A stretch of DNA of 32,857 nt. It comes from an uncultured Emergencia sp. Lineage in GTDB: Bacteria; Bacillota; Clostridia; Peptostreptococcales; Anaerovoracaceae. Every line of letters starts with the position of its first letter. Within the stretch, counting starts at the first letter, position 1. The stretch lies in assembly GCA_937997955.1 (NCBI GenBank), contig CALLDR010000061.1, forward strand, positions 1 to 32,857, written 5' to 3'. Under the pieces are notes generated by a model. That model was not told the DNA's origin. It saw only the letters and a list, made by a program, of their open reading frames with translations, and made no database searches. The position numbers were made by a program, and so were the translations under genes. Shown here piece by piece: positions 23,155 to 31,038 of this stretch.

Positions 23155-24339
23155 ATGAAAAAAACAGTGAAAGATGTTGATGTAAAGGGCAGACGCGTCC
23201 TGGTGAGATGCGACTTCAACGTGCCGCAGAAAGAGGGCCGGATCACTGACGACAAGCGGATCGTCAGCGCCCTGCCTACGATCAACTATCTGAGAGAAAA
23301 CGGCGCGAAGGTCATTTTGATGTCCCACTTGGGAAGACCAAAGGGCGAGCCGAAGATGGAATACACCCTGCGTCCGGTAGCGGAGCGGCTTTCTCAGCTT
23401 CTTGAGACCGAAGTCAAGTTCACCAGCTGCCCGACCGTGGTATGCGATACTGTAAGAGATATGGCGGACAGCCTGCAGGAGGGTCAGGTCATGCTGCTGG
23501 AAAACGTCCGTTTCCGGAAAGAGGAAACGGAGAACGGCGCGGACTTCGCCAAGGAGCTGGCGTCCCTGGGAGAGATCTTTGTCCAGGAGGCATTCGGCAC
23601 GGCCCACAGAGCCCACGCTTCCACGGCCGGCGTAGCCGACTATCTCCCTGCCGTATCAGGCTTTCTCATTGAGAAGGAGGTCAAATTCCTGGGCAGCGCC
23701 GTAGAAAACCCGCAGAGACCTTTCGTGGCCATCATGGGCGGCGCCAAGGTGGGAGACAAGATCCCGGTCATCGAAAACCTGCTGCAGAAGGTGGACACCC
23801 TGATCATCGGCGGCGGCATGGCGTACACCTTCTTTAAGGCCATGGGCCTGGAAATCGGCACCTCCATCTTAGACGAGGAAAACATCGGTCTGGCCGGTGA
23901 GCTGCTGAAGAAGGCGGAGAGCGCGGGAGTCAAAATGCTTTTGCCGGTAGACGTGGTCTGCGCGGAGCGCTTTGATAACGACGCACCGTCAAAGGTGGTC
24001 AGCCGCGACGCCATGCCTGCGGACATGATGGGACTGGACATCGGCCCCGACACCGTAGAGCTGTACAGAGAAGCGCTGCGGGAAGCGAAGACCATCGTCT
24101 GGAACGGTCCTATGGGCGTATTTGAAATGCCGTCCTTTGAAAAGGGAACAAAGGCAGTGGCGGAGATTCTGGCGGCCAGCGATGCGGTGACCGTCATCGG
24201 CGGCGGAGATTCTGCCGCGGCTACCGAGCAGTTCGGTCTGGCTGACAAGATGACCCATATTTCCACCGGTGGCGGCGCTTCGCTGGAATTCCTGGAAGGC
24301 AAGGTTCTGCCGGGCATCGCGGTTATTGAAGACAAATAG
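23155..24339 (+). CDS. pgk: Phosphoglycerate kinase
   Basis: A 394-residue monomeric kinase that makes ATP from 1,3-bisphosphoglycerate. Recognisable segments are RVLVRCDFNVP (N-terminal substrate site), SHLGRPKG, LLENVRFRKEE, the hinge region FVAIMGGAKVGDKIPVI, WNGPMGVFE and the nucleotide-site GGGDSAAATEQFG with STGGGASLEFLEGK. Full length, no lesion. AGAGGT lies before the ATG. It follows gapA across a 76-base gap holding a hairpin and precedes tpiA by 51 bases. Confidence 0.97.
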   Translation: MKKTVKDVDVKGRRVLVRCDFNVPQKEGRITDDKRIVSALPTINYLRENGAKVILMSHLGRPKGEPKMEYTLRPVAERLSQLLETEVKFTSCPTVVCDTVRDMADSLQEGQVMLLENVRFRKEETENGADFAKELASLGEIFVQEAFGTAHRAHASTAGVADYLPAVSGFLIEKEVKFLGSAVENPQRPFVAIMGGAKVGDKIPVIENLLQKVDTLIIGGGMAYTFFKAMGLEIGTSILDEENIGLAGELLKKAESAGVKMLLPVDVVCAERFDNDAPSKVVSRDAMPADMMGLDIGPDTVELYREALREAKTIVWNGPMGVFEMPSFEKGTKAVAEILAASDAVTVIGGGDSAAATEQFGLADKMTHISTGGGASLEFLEGKVLPGIAVIEDK

Positions 24340-24390
24340 GGAAGACCTGGAAAGATAATAGATAGAGATGGATAGAAGGGAAGTATCGAA

Positions 24391-25146
24391 ATGAGAATAC
24401 CGTTCATTTGCGGCAATTGGAAAATGTATAAGACGAAGGAAGAAGCCGCTGCCTTTGCCGCGGCATTCCGCGGACTGTATGAGGCGGCGGATACGGATAT
24501 CGCGGTTGCCATATGCGCGCCGTTTACCCAGCTGGACACGCTGAAAGAGGCGTTCGCGGGCACTCGCATCGGCGTTGGGGCCCAGAATGTCCACTTCGCG
24601 GAGGAGGGCGCCTATACGGGAGAGATCTCAGCCGCCATGCTGCAGGAGATCGGCGTCGATTACTGCATCGTGGGCCACTCTGAGCGGCGTCAGTATTTTG
24701 GAGAGACCGATGAAACCGTCAACCTGAAACTGAAAAAGCTGTTCGATACTACGGATATCATTCCGATCCTCTGCGTTGGCGAGAACCTGGAACAGAGAGA
24801 AGCCGGCGCGGCGCAGCTGGTCGTAGGAGGGCAGCTGTCGGCCGGTCTTGAGGGAATCTCAGCGGAGAACGCGGCAAAGCTGGTCATCGCCTATGAGCCG
24901 GTCTGGGCTATCGGAACCGGAAAGACCGCCACGCCGGAACAGGCGGAGGAAATGTGCGCCTTCATCCGCGGCGTGCTGGAGGGACTCTACGACGAGGACG
25001 TGTGCGATCAGGTGATCATTCAGTACGGCGGCAGCGTCAAACCGGAAAATGCCACCGAGATCATGAACATGGATGAGATCGACGGCGCTCTGGTAGGCGG
25101 AGCCAGTCTGGACGCCGCAAAATTCATGGAGATTATCAACTTTTAG
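24391..25146 (+). CDS. tpiA: Triosephosphate isomerase
   Basis: A 251-residue TIM barrel interconverting dihydroxyacetone phosphate and glyceraldehyde-3-phosphate. Catalytic residues are visible: Lys11 in GNWKMYK, His96 in VGHSERRQYFGE, and Glu169 in AYEPVWAIGTGKTAT; the phosphate-binding end is QYGGSVKPEN and LVGGASL. AAGGGAAG precedes the ATG. It is the third gene of the glycolytic run. Unlike many clostridial operons, gpmI and eno do not follow; secG does. Confidence 0.97.
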   Translation: MRIPFICGNWKMYKTKEEAAAFAAAFRGLYEAADTDIAVAICAPFTQLDTLKEAFAGTRIGVGAQNVHFAEEGAYTGEISAAMLQEIGVDYCIVGHSERRQYFGETDETVNLKLKKLFDTTDIIPILCVGENLEQREAGAAQLVVGGQLSAGLEGISAENAAKLVIAYEPVWAIGTGKTATPEQAEEMCAFIRGVLEGLYDEDVCDQVIIQYGGSVKPENATEIMNMDEIDGALVGGASLDAAKFMEIINF

Positions 25147-25228
25147 AGATAAAATACTTGATTTTTACCATTTCTTATGATACAGTTAAATGGTTGAAAT
25201 TAAAGCGCTCGGCTTAAGGAGGGATAAG

Positions 25229-25459
25229 ATGAAAACCGCTCTGATGATATTATTGGCTATCGCCAGCATCATTATTATCGCAAGCGTTCTGCTGCAGTCA
25301 GGCAACAGCGACGGCTTGTCAGGATCTATTGCAGGCGGTGCGGAGCAGTTGTTCGGAAAGAAGAAGAGCAGAGGCTACGAAGCAATTTTGAGCAAGATCA
25401 CAATTGTTTCCGCCGTACTGTTCATCGTACTGTCAATTGCCATCGTTGCAATATTTTAA
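25229..25459 (+). CDS. secG: Preprotein translocase subunit SecG
   Basis: A 76-residue inner-membrane subunit of the SecYEG export channel. It has two transmembrane helices (residues ~2-22 and ~52-74) joined by a Gly/Ser-rich loop (LLQSGNSDGLSGSIAGGAEQ, then LFGKKKSRG), the family hallmark. The start at 25229 (MKTALMILL) has AGGAGGG upstream; the in-frame ATG at 25190 would add 13 residues through the ribosome site. It follows tpiA by 82 bases, a common order in Firmicutes. Confidence 0.93.
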   Translation: MKTALMILLAIASIIIIASVLLQSGNSDGLSGSIAGGAEQLFGKKKSRGYEAILSKITIVSAVLFIVLSIAIVAIF

Positions 25460-25469
25460 GGTGTCAATA

Positions 25470-25531
25470 ATTTAAATTAAATTTAAATATTCGCTTAGGG
25501 GTTGTAAGAGGTGCTTGGTAAGTGCCTCTTA
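25470..25531 (+). promoter_or_regulatory. Palindrome and hairpin upstream of the pyrophosphatase gene
   Basis: An AT-only perfect palindrome (arms ATTTAAATT/AATTTAAAT, 25470-25488) is followed by a hairpin TAAGAGG (25505-25511) with CCTCTTA (25525-25531), extended by three weaker pairs. No T-run directly follows. These could be a leader hairpin or regulator sites; no standard promoter is clear here. Confidence 0.4.
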
Positions 25532-25570
25532 AACTGCGTTTTAAAACAAGGCGAAGAAGGAGGTATTATT

Positions 25571-27586
25571 ATGAATTATGTTGCTCCTGTCGCTGCCCTT
25601 GTTGGTCTGATCGTGGCATTCTGCCTGGCATCATGGATCAGCAAGGCTGATGAAGGAACCGACAGAATGAAGGAAATCGCGGGTTACATCCGCGAGGGAG
25701 CTATGGCCTTCCTGAAGAGAGAGTACAAGACCATGGCTGTCGTAATCGTCGTACTGTTCCTGCTGATCGGATTCGGTCTTCAGAGCTGGACAACCGCCGT
25801 ACTGTATGTCATCGGCGCGCTGCTGTCCGTACTGGCTGGATTCTTCGGTATGAACGTTGCGACCAAAGGTAATGTAAGAACTGCCAATGCGGCAAGAGAA
25901 TCCGGCATGCCGAAAGCGCTGAAGATCGCTTTCCGTTCCGGCGCTGTCATGGGTCTGTGCGTATCCGGTCTGGGCCTGCTGGGTTTGGGCGTGGTATTCT
26001 GCGTGCTGGATCTGACCACCGTTACAAAGTGCATCACCGGTTTCGGTCTGGGCGCTTCCTCCATGGCTCTGTTCGGCCGTGTAGGCGGCGGTATCTACAC
26101 CAAGGCTGCTGACGTAGGCGCTGACCTGGTAGGTAAGGTAGAGGCCGGTATTCCGGAAGACGACCCGAGAAACCCTGCTGTTATCGCTGACAACGTAGGC
26201 GACAACGTAGGCGACGTAGCCGGTATGGGCTCCGACCTGTTCGAGTCCTATGTAGGCTCCATCATTTCCGCGATCACGCTGGCATCTGTAGCTGTTGCCA
26301 ACGCGCCTCTGAATGCGACTTTCTCAGAGGCTACTGCTGCTCTGTTCCCTCTGCTGCTGTCCGCAATCGGCATCATCGCGTCCGTTCTGGGCATCTTGAT
26401 GGTAAGAGGAAACGAAAATACAAATCCTGCTTCCGCGCTGAACATGGGTACTTATATCAGCGGCGTTATTGTCATCGTATGCGCGCTGCTGCTGAGCAAG
26501 CAGATGCTGGGCGACTTCACCTATGCGTTCGCTATCATCGCTGGTCTGATCTGCGGTATCGCTATCGGTAAGATCACAGAAGTATACACTTCCGGCGATT
26601 ATAAATCTGTACAGAAGATCGCAGAACAGTCTCAGACTGGTTCCGCTACTACTATCATCAGCGGTCTGGGCGTAGGCATGATGTCCACGCTGTGGCCGAT
26701 CCTGCTGATCTGCGTCGCAACCTTCGTGGCTTACAAGTTTGCCGGCGTATACGGCATCGCGCTGGCCGCGGTAGGTATGCTTTCCACAACCGGTATGACT
26801 GTTGCCGTTGACGCTTACGGTCCTGTATCCGACAACGCCGGCGGTATCGCGGAGATGTCCGAACTGCCTCATGAAGTTCGTGAGATCACGGACAAGCTGG
26901 ACGCTGTAGGAAACACTACCGCTGCAATCGGTAAAGGCTTCGCTATCGGTTCTGCCGCTCTGACCGCACTGGCTCTGTTCGTATCCTATGCGGAAGTGGC
27001 AGGTATCACAAGCAGCGGCGTAAGCTTATTGGATCCTATCGTCATCATCGGCCTGTTCATCGGCGCTATGCTGCCGTTCCTGTTCTCCGCTATGACGATG
27101 AACTCCGTAGGCAGAGCTGCGAACCAGATGATCGAAGAAGTAAGAAGACAGTTCAGAGAAGACAAGGGCATCATGGAAGGTACTTCCAAGCCTGATTACG
27201 CAAGATGCGTAGACATCTCCACTGGCGCTGCTCTGAAAGAAATGATCATTCCTGGTCTGATGGCTATCATCGCTCCACTGGCTGTAGGCTTCATCCTGGG
27301 CGCTGAAGCTCTGGCAGGTATGCTGGGCGGCGCACTGTCCGCAGGCGTACTGATGGCTATCATGATGTCCAATGCCGGCGGCGCATGGGATAACGCGAAG
27401 AAGTACATCGAAGAAGGACACTACGGCGGCAAAGGCAGCGAACCACACAAGGCAGCTGTCGTTGGCGATACAGTAGGCGACCCGTTCAAAGATACTTCCG
27501 GTCCGTCCATCAACATCCTGATCAAGCTGATGACCATCGTATCTGTAGTATTCGCACCGTTATTCGGTAGTGGCTTATTAGGCTAA
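25571..27586 (+). CDS. hppA: Membrane-bound ion-translocating pyrophosphatase (K+-dependent type)
   Basis: A 671-residue, ~16-helix pump that couples PPi hydrolysis to H+ or Na+ export. Substrate-site signatures are DVGADLVGKVEAGIPEDDPR and NPAVIADNVGDNVGDVAGMG (residues ~180-225), EMSELPHEVREITDKLDAVGN, and the C-terminal DNAKKYIE and KGSEPHKAAVVGDTVGDPFK. The segment GNTTAAIGKG has Ala, not Lys, at the position that decides K+ dependence, so this is a K+-requiring enzyme; that branch includes Na+ pumps. GAAGGAGG lies before the ATG at 25571; an in-frame GTG further up lies inside a hairpin. Its codons are strongly biased (GTA, GGC, CTG), suggesting high expression. Confidence 0.95.
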   Translation: MNYVAPVAALVGLIVAFCLASWISKADEGTDRMKEIAGYIREGAMAFLKREYKTMAVVIVVLFLLIGFGLQSWTTAVLYVIGALLSVLAGFFGMNVATKGNVRTANAARESGMPKALKIAFRSGAVMGLCVSGLGLLGLGVVFCVLDLTTVTKCITGFGLGASSMALFGRVGGGIYTKAADVGADLVGKVEAGIPEDDPRNPAVIADNVGDNVGDVAGMGSDLFESYVGSIISAITLASVAVANAPLNATFSEATAALFPLLLSAIGIIASVLGILMVRGNENTNPASALNMGTYISGVIVIVCALLLSKQMLGDFTYAFAIIAGLICGIAIGKITEVYTSGDYKSVQKIAEQSQTGSATTIISGLGVGMMSTLWPILLICVATFVAYKFAGVYGIALAAVGMLSTTGMTVAVDAYGPVSDNAGGIAEMSELPHEVREITDKLDAVGNTTAAIGKGFAIGSAALTALALFVSYAEVAGITSSGVSLLDPIVIIGLFIGAMLPFLFSAMTMNSVGRAANQMIEEVRRQFREDKGIMEGTSKPDYARCVDISTGAALKEMIIPGLMAIIAPLAVGFILGAEALAGMLGGALSAGVLMAIMMSNAGGAWDNAKKYIEEGHYGGKGSEPHKAAVVGDTVGDPFKDTSGPSINILIKLMTIVSVVFAPLFGSGLLG

Positions 27587-27602
27587 TCCATTCAGACTTT
27601 AT

Positions 27603-27633
27603 CAAAGGCTTCGCTGCGGCGGAGCCTTTGTTT
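27603..27633 (+). terminator. Terminator after the pyrophosphatase gene
   Basis: CAAAGGCT (27603-27610) pairs with AGCCTTTG (27623-27630) and CGC/GCG inside, followed by a short TTT. Good stem, weak T-run. Confidence 0.65.
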
Positions 27634-27672
27634 ATGACCTAACCCAATGAGAGCGAGCGGAGGAGAAACCAT

Positions 27673-28164
27673 ATGGCAAAAAAAGAAAAAGAGATCAAGA
27701 CAAACGCGGTGCGCATGGTTGCGGCAAAGAAGCTGCCATATCAGCTTCACACCTATGACGCGCCGGAAGGCTTTCTGGACGGCGTTTCCGTGGCGGAGCA
27801 GACTGGCCAGAATCCGGACATGGTATACAAGACTCTGGTGCTGATCGGACACAGCAAGGAACACTATGTCTGCGTGATTCCGGTCGCCTGCGAGCTGGAT
27901 CTGAAAAAGGCGGCGAAGCACTTCGGCGAAAAGAACATAGAGATGATCCACGCCAGAGACATCACCAAGGTAACGGGATACATCAAAGGCGGATGCTCGC
28001 CGGTAGGCATGAAAAAACAGTTTCGGACGGCCATACATTTCGCGGCGGAATCCCTTCCAACGATTTGTGTCAGCGGCGGTAAAGTGGGGCTGCAGATGGA
28101 GCTGGAGCCGAAAGCCCTGGCGGACCTGGTCGGAGCCGATTTTGCAGATCTGATAAAGGAGTAG
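27673..28164 (+). CDS. ybaK: Cys-tRNA(Pro)/Cys-tRNA(Cys) deacylase YbaK/EbsC type
   Basis: A 163-residue trans-editing protein of the YbaK family, which hydrolyses Cys-tRNA(Pro) formed by mischarging. Family segments are KTNAVRMVAAKKLPYQLHTY, the catalytic-Lys segment VYKTLVLIG, YIKGGCSPVGMKKQFRTAI and SGGKVGLQMELEP. Length is normal. GGAGGAG precedes the ATG. It lies alone between a terminator and a GNAT gene that follows after 74 repeat-rich bases. Confidence 0.92.
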   Translation: MAKKEKEIKTNAVRMVAAKKLPYQLHTYDAPEGFLDGVSVAEQTGQNPDMVYKTLVLIGHSKEHYVCVIPVACELDLKKAAKHFGEKNIEMIHARDITKVTGYIKGGCSPVGMKKQFRTAIHFAAESLPTICVSGGKVGLQMELEPKALADLVGADFADLIKE

Positions 28165-28183
28165 AAAAAAGTCAGAGAAAGCG

Positions 28184-28210
28184 ATAGAGAAAATAGAGAA
28201 GATAGAGAAA
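28184..28210 (+). repeat. 9-bp tandem repeat between ybaK and the GNAT gene
   Basis: ATAGAGAA followed by A, G, A: units at 28184-28192, 28193-28201 and 28202-28210, flanked by looser CAGAGAAA copies. The whole 28166-28238 spacer is a purine-rich AGAGAA tract. Confidence 0.75.
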
Positions 28211-28238
28211 TAATCAGAGAAAAGGGCGGAGAAGGCTC

Positions 28239-28748
28239 ATGGATATCAGAAGAGCGAAGACCGGTGATTTAGACCGGATCATGGAAATCTACGCTTATGC
28301 CCGCCGCTTCATGGCGGAAACGGGGAATCCCAACCAGTGGATCGGCGGCTATCCCCAGCGGGAGCTGGCGGAAGATGACCTGCGGAAAGGAGAACTGTAC
28401 GTCTTGGAGGAGGAAAACCGTGTCTGCGGTGTATTTACCTTTCCTATAGGTCCTGATCCCACCTATGCTGTCATAGAAGACGGCGCATGGCCGGAAGAGG
28501 AGACGGAATATGGAACGATCCACCGGATTGCCGGTGATGGCAGCGTTCACGGGCTCCTTCCGCGCTGCATAGAGTTTTGTTTTCAACTGGTGAATGCCAT
28601 TCGCATCGATACCCACGACGACAACAAGATCATGCAGCGTCAGATCGAAAAGTGCGGCTTTATCTACTGTGGAAAAATACGCAGCAGAGACGGCTCCCCG
28701 CGGCTGGCTTACGAGCTGCGAAGGGCGAGCTGGAAAAAGACCAGATAA
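28239..28748 (+). CDS. GNAT-family N-acetyltransferase
   Basis: A 169-residue acetyl-CoA-dependent acyltransferase. It begins MDIRRAKTGDLDRIMEIYAYAR as usual for GNAT, and has the central strand YVLEEENRVCGVFTF, the variant acetyl-CoA region near IAGDGSVHGLLPRCIEF and the C-terminal IRIDTHDDNKIMQRQIEKCG followed by FIYCGKI. The substrate is unknown; the closest general type is the RimI/Eis-unrelated small GNAT group with an IHRIA-type segment. GGCGGAG lies before the ATG. It is followed directly by a strong terminator. Confidence 0.85.
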   Translation: MDIRRAKTGDLDRIMEIYAYARRFMAETGNPNQWIGGYPQRELAEDDLRKGELYVLEEENRVCGVFTFPIGPDPTYAVIEDGAWPEEETEYGTIHRIAGDGSVHGLLPRCIEFCFQLVNAIRIDTHDDNKIMQRQIEKCGFIYCGKIRSRDGSPRLAYELRRASWKKTR

Positions 28749-28767
28749 ATTATATTATACTCCCATC

Positions 28768-28796
28768 CGTCTTCGCCTCGCGGCGAAGACGTTTTT
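28768..28796 (+). terminator. Rho-independent terminator after the GNAT gene
   Basis: A perfect 10-bp stem CGTCTTCGCC (28768-28777) / GGCGAAGACG (28782-28791), 4-base loop TCGC, then TTTTT (28792-28796). Confidence 0.92.
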
Positions 28797-28834
28797 ATGT
28801 GGAAAGAGCGGGACGTTTCTGTTTGGCTGATTCC

Positions 28835-29047
28835 GTTTTCTAACGAAAACATTTTGATGAATTTGGAAAACAAAACGGTCAGCGGACGGCAAAATAACGG
28901 CATAAAAGCTGATTTACGGGCTGATCATGCGAAAAAAACTCTTCCGTTAGGGGATTTTATTGAAAATCTGAGCTCAAACATGTAAAGGTTTTGCTGATTT
29001 TCGGATTTTGTTTTCTATTGAAAACCTTTTGATGGAATTTGGAAAAC
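28835..29047 (+). repeat. Imperfect direct repeat pair with internal inverted repeats
   Basis: A 37-base unit at 28835-28871 recurs as 38 bases at 29010-29047 with three mismatches and one insertion. Each starts with GTTTTC-4 nt-GAAAAC and ends GGAAAAC. A third inverted repeat of the same size, GATTTT-ATTG-AAAATC, lies at 28953-28968. It fills most of the 440-base gene-free stretch 28797-29239; I see no supported gene there. Confidence 0.7.
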
Positions 29048-29153
29048 GTGTGACTAGCGGGGGCTAAAGCGGGGCAACGCGAGCCAGCACATGCCAACAC
29101 AAGCATAACCCATTGAGCGGATAAACTAAAGTAAGAAATCTGTAAGGAAATCA

Positions 29154-29206
29154 TTAACAAATCTTAACCTCTGCTTAACTGCCAGTTAAGAATTATCCTG
29201 TAGAAT
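29154..29206 (+). promoter_or_regulatory. Promoter with four PhoP-box-like direct repeats
   Basis: TTAACA (29154), TTAACC (29164), TTAACT (29175) and TTAAGA (29186), spaced 10, 11 and 11 bases, precede a -10 TAGAAT (29201-29206). With transcription starting near 29213 the repeats span about -59 to -22, the core position of PhoP-activated promoters in Bacillus, where no good -35 is needed. The third and fourth copies also form an inverted repeat CTTAACT/AGTTAAG (29174-29190). Assignment to PhoP is inference. Confidence 0.55.
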
Positions 29207-29239
29207 AAAGTCAGAATTCAAAAGGAAGAGGTATGGATT

Positions 29240-30334
29240 ATGAATATCATCATTTTGACAGGGCGCTTCGGCATGGGCCACGTGAAAGCCGCCGAAGCCA
29301 TCAAAGAACAGATCTTAACAGAAAAGCCGGACAGCAGCGTAGAGATCATCGATTTTATGGATCACATGTTTCCGGCCGTCAGCAAATACATCTACAAAGG
29401 CTTCAATTTCCTGGTAGGCAGCTGCAGCGGCCTGTACAACACCATAAACAAAGCTGCGGGAAGCAGCCATGCGGTGCCCCTGAAGGTCACCATGACCCAC
29501 AAGATAGACAGGCTCATGGCCGATTACCGCCCGGACTGCATCGTCGTAGCCTTTCCCGTCTGTTCCCAGTACATATCCGCGTACAAGCAGATCCGCCGCT
29601 GCAGAGTGCCTCTCTATACCTACATCACCGATATTACCGCCCACGCCGAGTGGATCGCTCCGGCTACGGACCGGTATTTTGTCGGCGACGTGACCACCAA
29701 AAACACCCTTCTCTCCAACGGCGTCCCGGAAGAAAAGATCACGGTCAGCGGCATACCCGTGCTGCGGCGCTTCCATCAAAGGGTGTCCGGCGGAGGCTTC
29801 GGCCGGACCTGCGGCCGGAAAAAGAAGGTGCTCCTTATGGGCGGCGGTCTGGGGCTGCTGCCATCGTCGGAAGCTCTCCTGCGGACGCTGAACAGTCAGG
29901 AGGAGATCGAGGCCACGGTGATCTGCGGCCATAACGAAAAGATGCTGGCCATGGTCAGAGAAAAATATCCCGCCATCGACGCCGTCGGCTACACCGACCA
30001 GGTGGACAAGTACATGGGGGAGGCGGATCTGCTCGTCACCAAGGCCGGCGGCCTGACTACCTTTGAGGCCATCGCCGCAGGCACACCCCTGTATATCATC
30101 AGGCCGTTTCTGGAACAGGAATTCGGCAACGCCCGATATATCGAAAACCACAATATCGGCAGAGTTCTCTGGGACGAGCGGGCCGACGAAGGGGAGGAGC
30201 TGCTGCGTCTTCTCTCTGAGGACCAGCTTCTGTGTCAGATGCGGGCCAACATGGAGAGACTGCAGCAGGACTTCGCGCCGTGCCGGTTCTTCCAGGGATT
30301 AAAGGAGAAAGAGGGGGAGAAAAGATGCGGCTGA
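29240..30334 (+). CDS. MGDG-synthase/UgtP-like glycosyltransferase
   Basis: A 364-residue GT28-type glycosyltransferase. The N-terminal domain matches the monogalactosyldiacylglycerol synthase family (LTGRFGMGHVKAAEAIKEQI, residues 5-24; TDITAHAEWIAPATDRYFVG, ~130-150). The C-terminal domain matches GT28 (VLLMGGGLGLLP; GYTDQVDKYMGEADLLVTKA then GGLTTFEAIAAGTP, the UDP-sugar site). It likely transfers glucose or galactose from UDP-sugar to diacylglycerol at the inner membrane face, making glycolipid or a lipoteichoic acid anchor. GGAAGAGG lies nine bases before the ATG. It is first in a three-gene operon with a PhoP-like promoter and overlaps the deacetylase gene by 10 bases. Confidence 0.88.
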   Translation: MNIIILTGRFGMGHVKAAEAIKEQILTEKPDSSVEIIDFMDHMFPAVSKYIYKGFNFLVGSCSGLYNTINKAAGSSHAVPLKVTMTHKIDRLMADYRPDCIVVAFPVCSQYISAYKQIRRCRVPLYTYITDITAHAEWIAPATDRYFVGDVTTKNTLLSNGVPEEKITVSGIPVLRRFHQRVSGGGFGRTCGRKKKVLLMGGGLGLLPSSEALLRTLNSQEEIEATVICGHNEKMLAMVREKYPAIDAVGYTDQVDKYMGEADLLVTKAGGLTTFEAIAAGTPLYIIRPFLEQEFGNARYIENHNIGRVLWDERADEGEELLRLLSEDQLLCQMRANMERLQQDFAPCRFFQGLKEKEGEKRCG

Positions 30335-31038
30335 AGATAAACGGTAAGACCCTCGCGGCGGCGGCTTTGGCGGCGGGGGCATACAGCTTTTTCCCCTCCG
30401 AGGCAGAAAAGTGGAAGTACAAAATAGACGGCGGGGAGCGGCAGAAGAACATCTATCTGACCTTCGACGATGGCCCAGGCCCGCACACCGGGCAGCTTCT
30501 GGATCTGCTGCGGACCTATGATATACGGGCTGCGTTCTTCGTGGTGGCGGAATCGGCCGCCGCCCATCCAGAACTGATCGACAGAATGGCGGCGGAAGGC
30601 CATTTGATCGGCATTCATTCCCTGGATCACAGCAGCGCCATGCTCCAGACGCCGGGCCGGACCCGGGCCGACCTGGCCGAAAGCGTCCGCATTTTGCGGG
30701 AGCTGGGCGTAACGCCGGAGTATTACAGGCCGCCATGGGGACACGTGAACTGGGAGACCCTGCGGCAGATCAAAAAGCTGGGCCTGCGGGAAGTCCTGTG
30801 GCACGTGATGGTCCAGGACTGGCAGGCCAATATGACGGAAGAGGAGATCCAGTACAGGCTGCTGAAACGAACCGGCAGAGGCGACATCGTATGCCTTCAC
30901 GACGGGCGGGGCAGAAAGGGAGCCAACGAGACAATGGTACGCGCCCTGGAAGCCACGATTCCTGTCTGGTTGGAGGAAGGATGGCAGTTTAAGCGGGTCG
31001 ACGAGGCCGAAAGATTTCGGCAGGGGCAGCGGCCATGA
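30325..31038 (+). CDS. Membrane-anchored polysaccharide deacetylase (NodB/CE4)
   Basis: A 237-residue CE4 deacetylase. An N-terminal hydrophobic segment (KTLAAAALAAGAYSFF, residues ~8-24) acts as signal or anchor. NodB motifs follow: YLTFDDGPGPHT (metal Asp and catalytic Asp), GIHSLDHS (HxxxH), YRPPWG, a VQDWQ segment and DIVCLHDG. It would remove acetyl groups from a GlcNAc-containing cell-wall or surface polymer outside the cell. The start at 30325 (MRLKINGK) has GGGGGAG before it; a longer in-frame start inside the glycosyltransferase is not supported. Its stop overlaps the next ATG (ATGA). Confidence 0.9.
   Translation: MRLKINGKTLAAAALAAGAYSFFPSEAEKWKYKIDGGERQKNIYLTFDDGPGPHTGQLLDLLRTYDIRAAFFVVAESAAAHPELIDRMAAEGHLIGIHSLDHSSAMLQTPGRTRADLAESVRILRELGVTPEYYRPPWGHVNWETLRQIKKLGLREVLWHVMVQDWQANMTEEEIQYRLLKRTGRGDIVCLHDGRGRKGANETMVRALEATIPVWLEEGWQFKRVDEAERFRQGQRP

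Noticed and set aside
23640..24569. Minus-strand open frame of 309 codons opposite pgk/tpiA
   Set aside because: Antisense shadow of two intact glycolytic genes; the Ser/Pro-rich translation has no domain.
28797..28985. Small plus-strand frame (62 codons) after the GNAT gene
   Set aside because: It begins at the end of a terminator T-run with no ribosome site and spans the first repeat copy; no homology recognised.
29233..29934. Alternative frame starting seven bases before the glycosyltransferase
   Set aside because: Translation is Arg/His/Gln-rich without domains; the overlapping frame at 29240 has full glycosyltransferase motifs.
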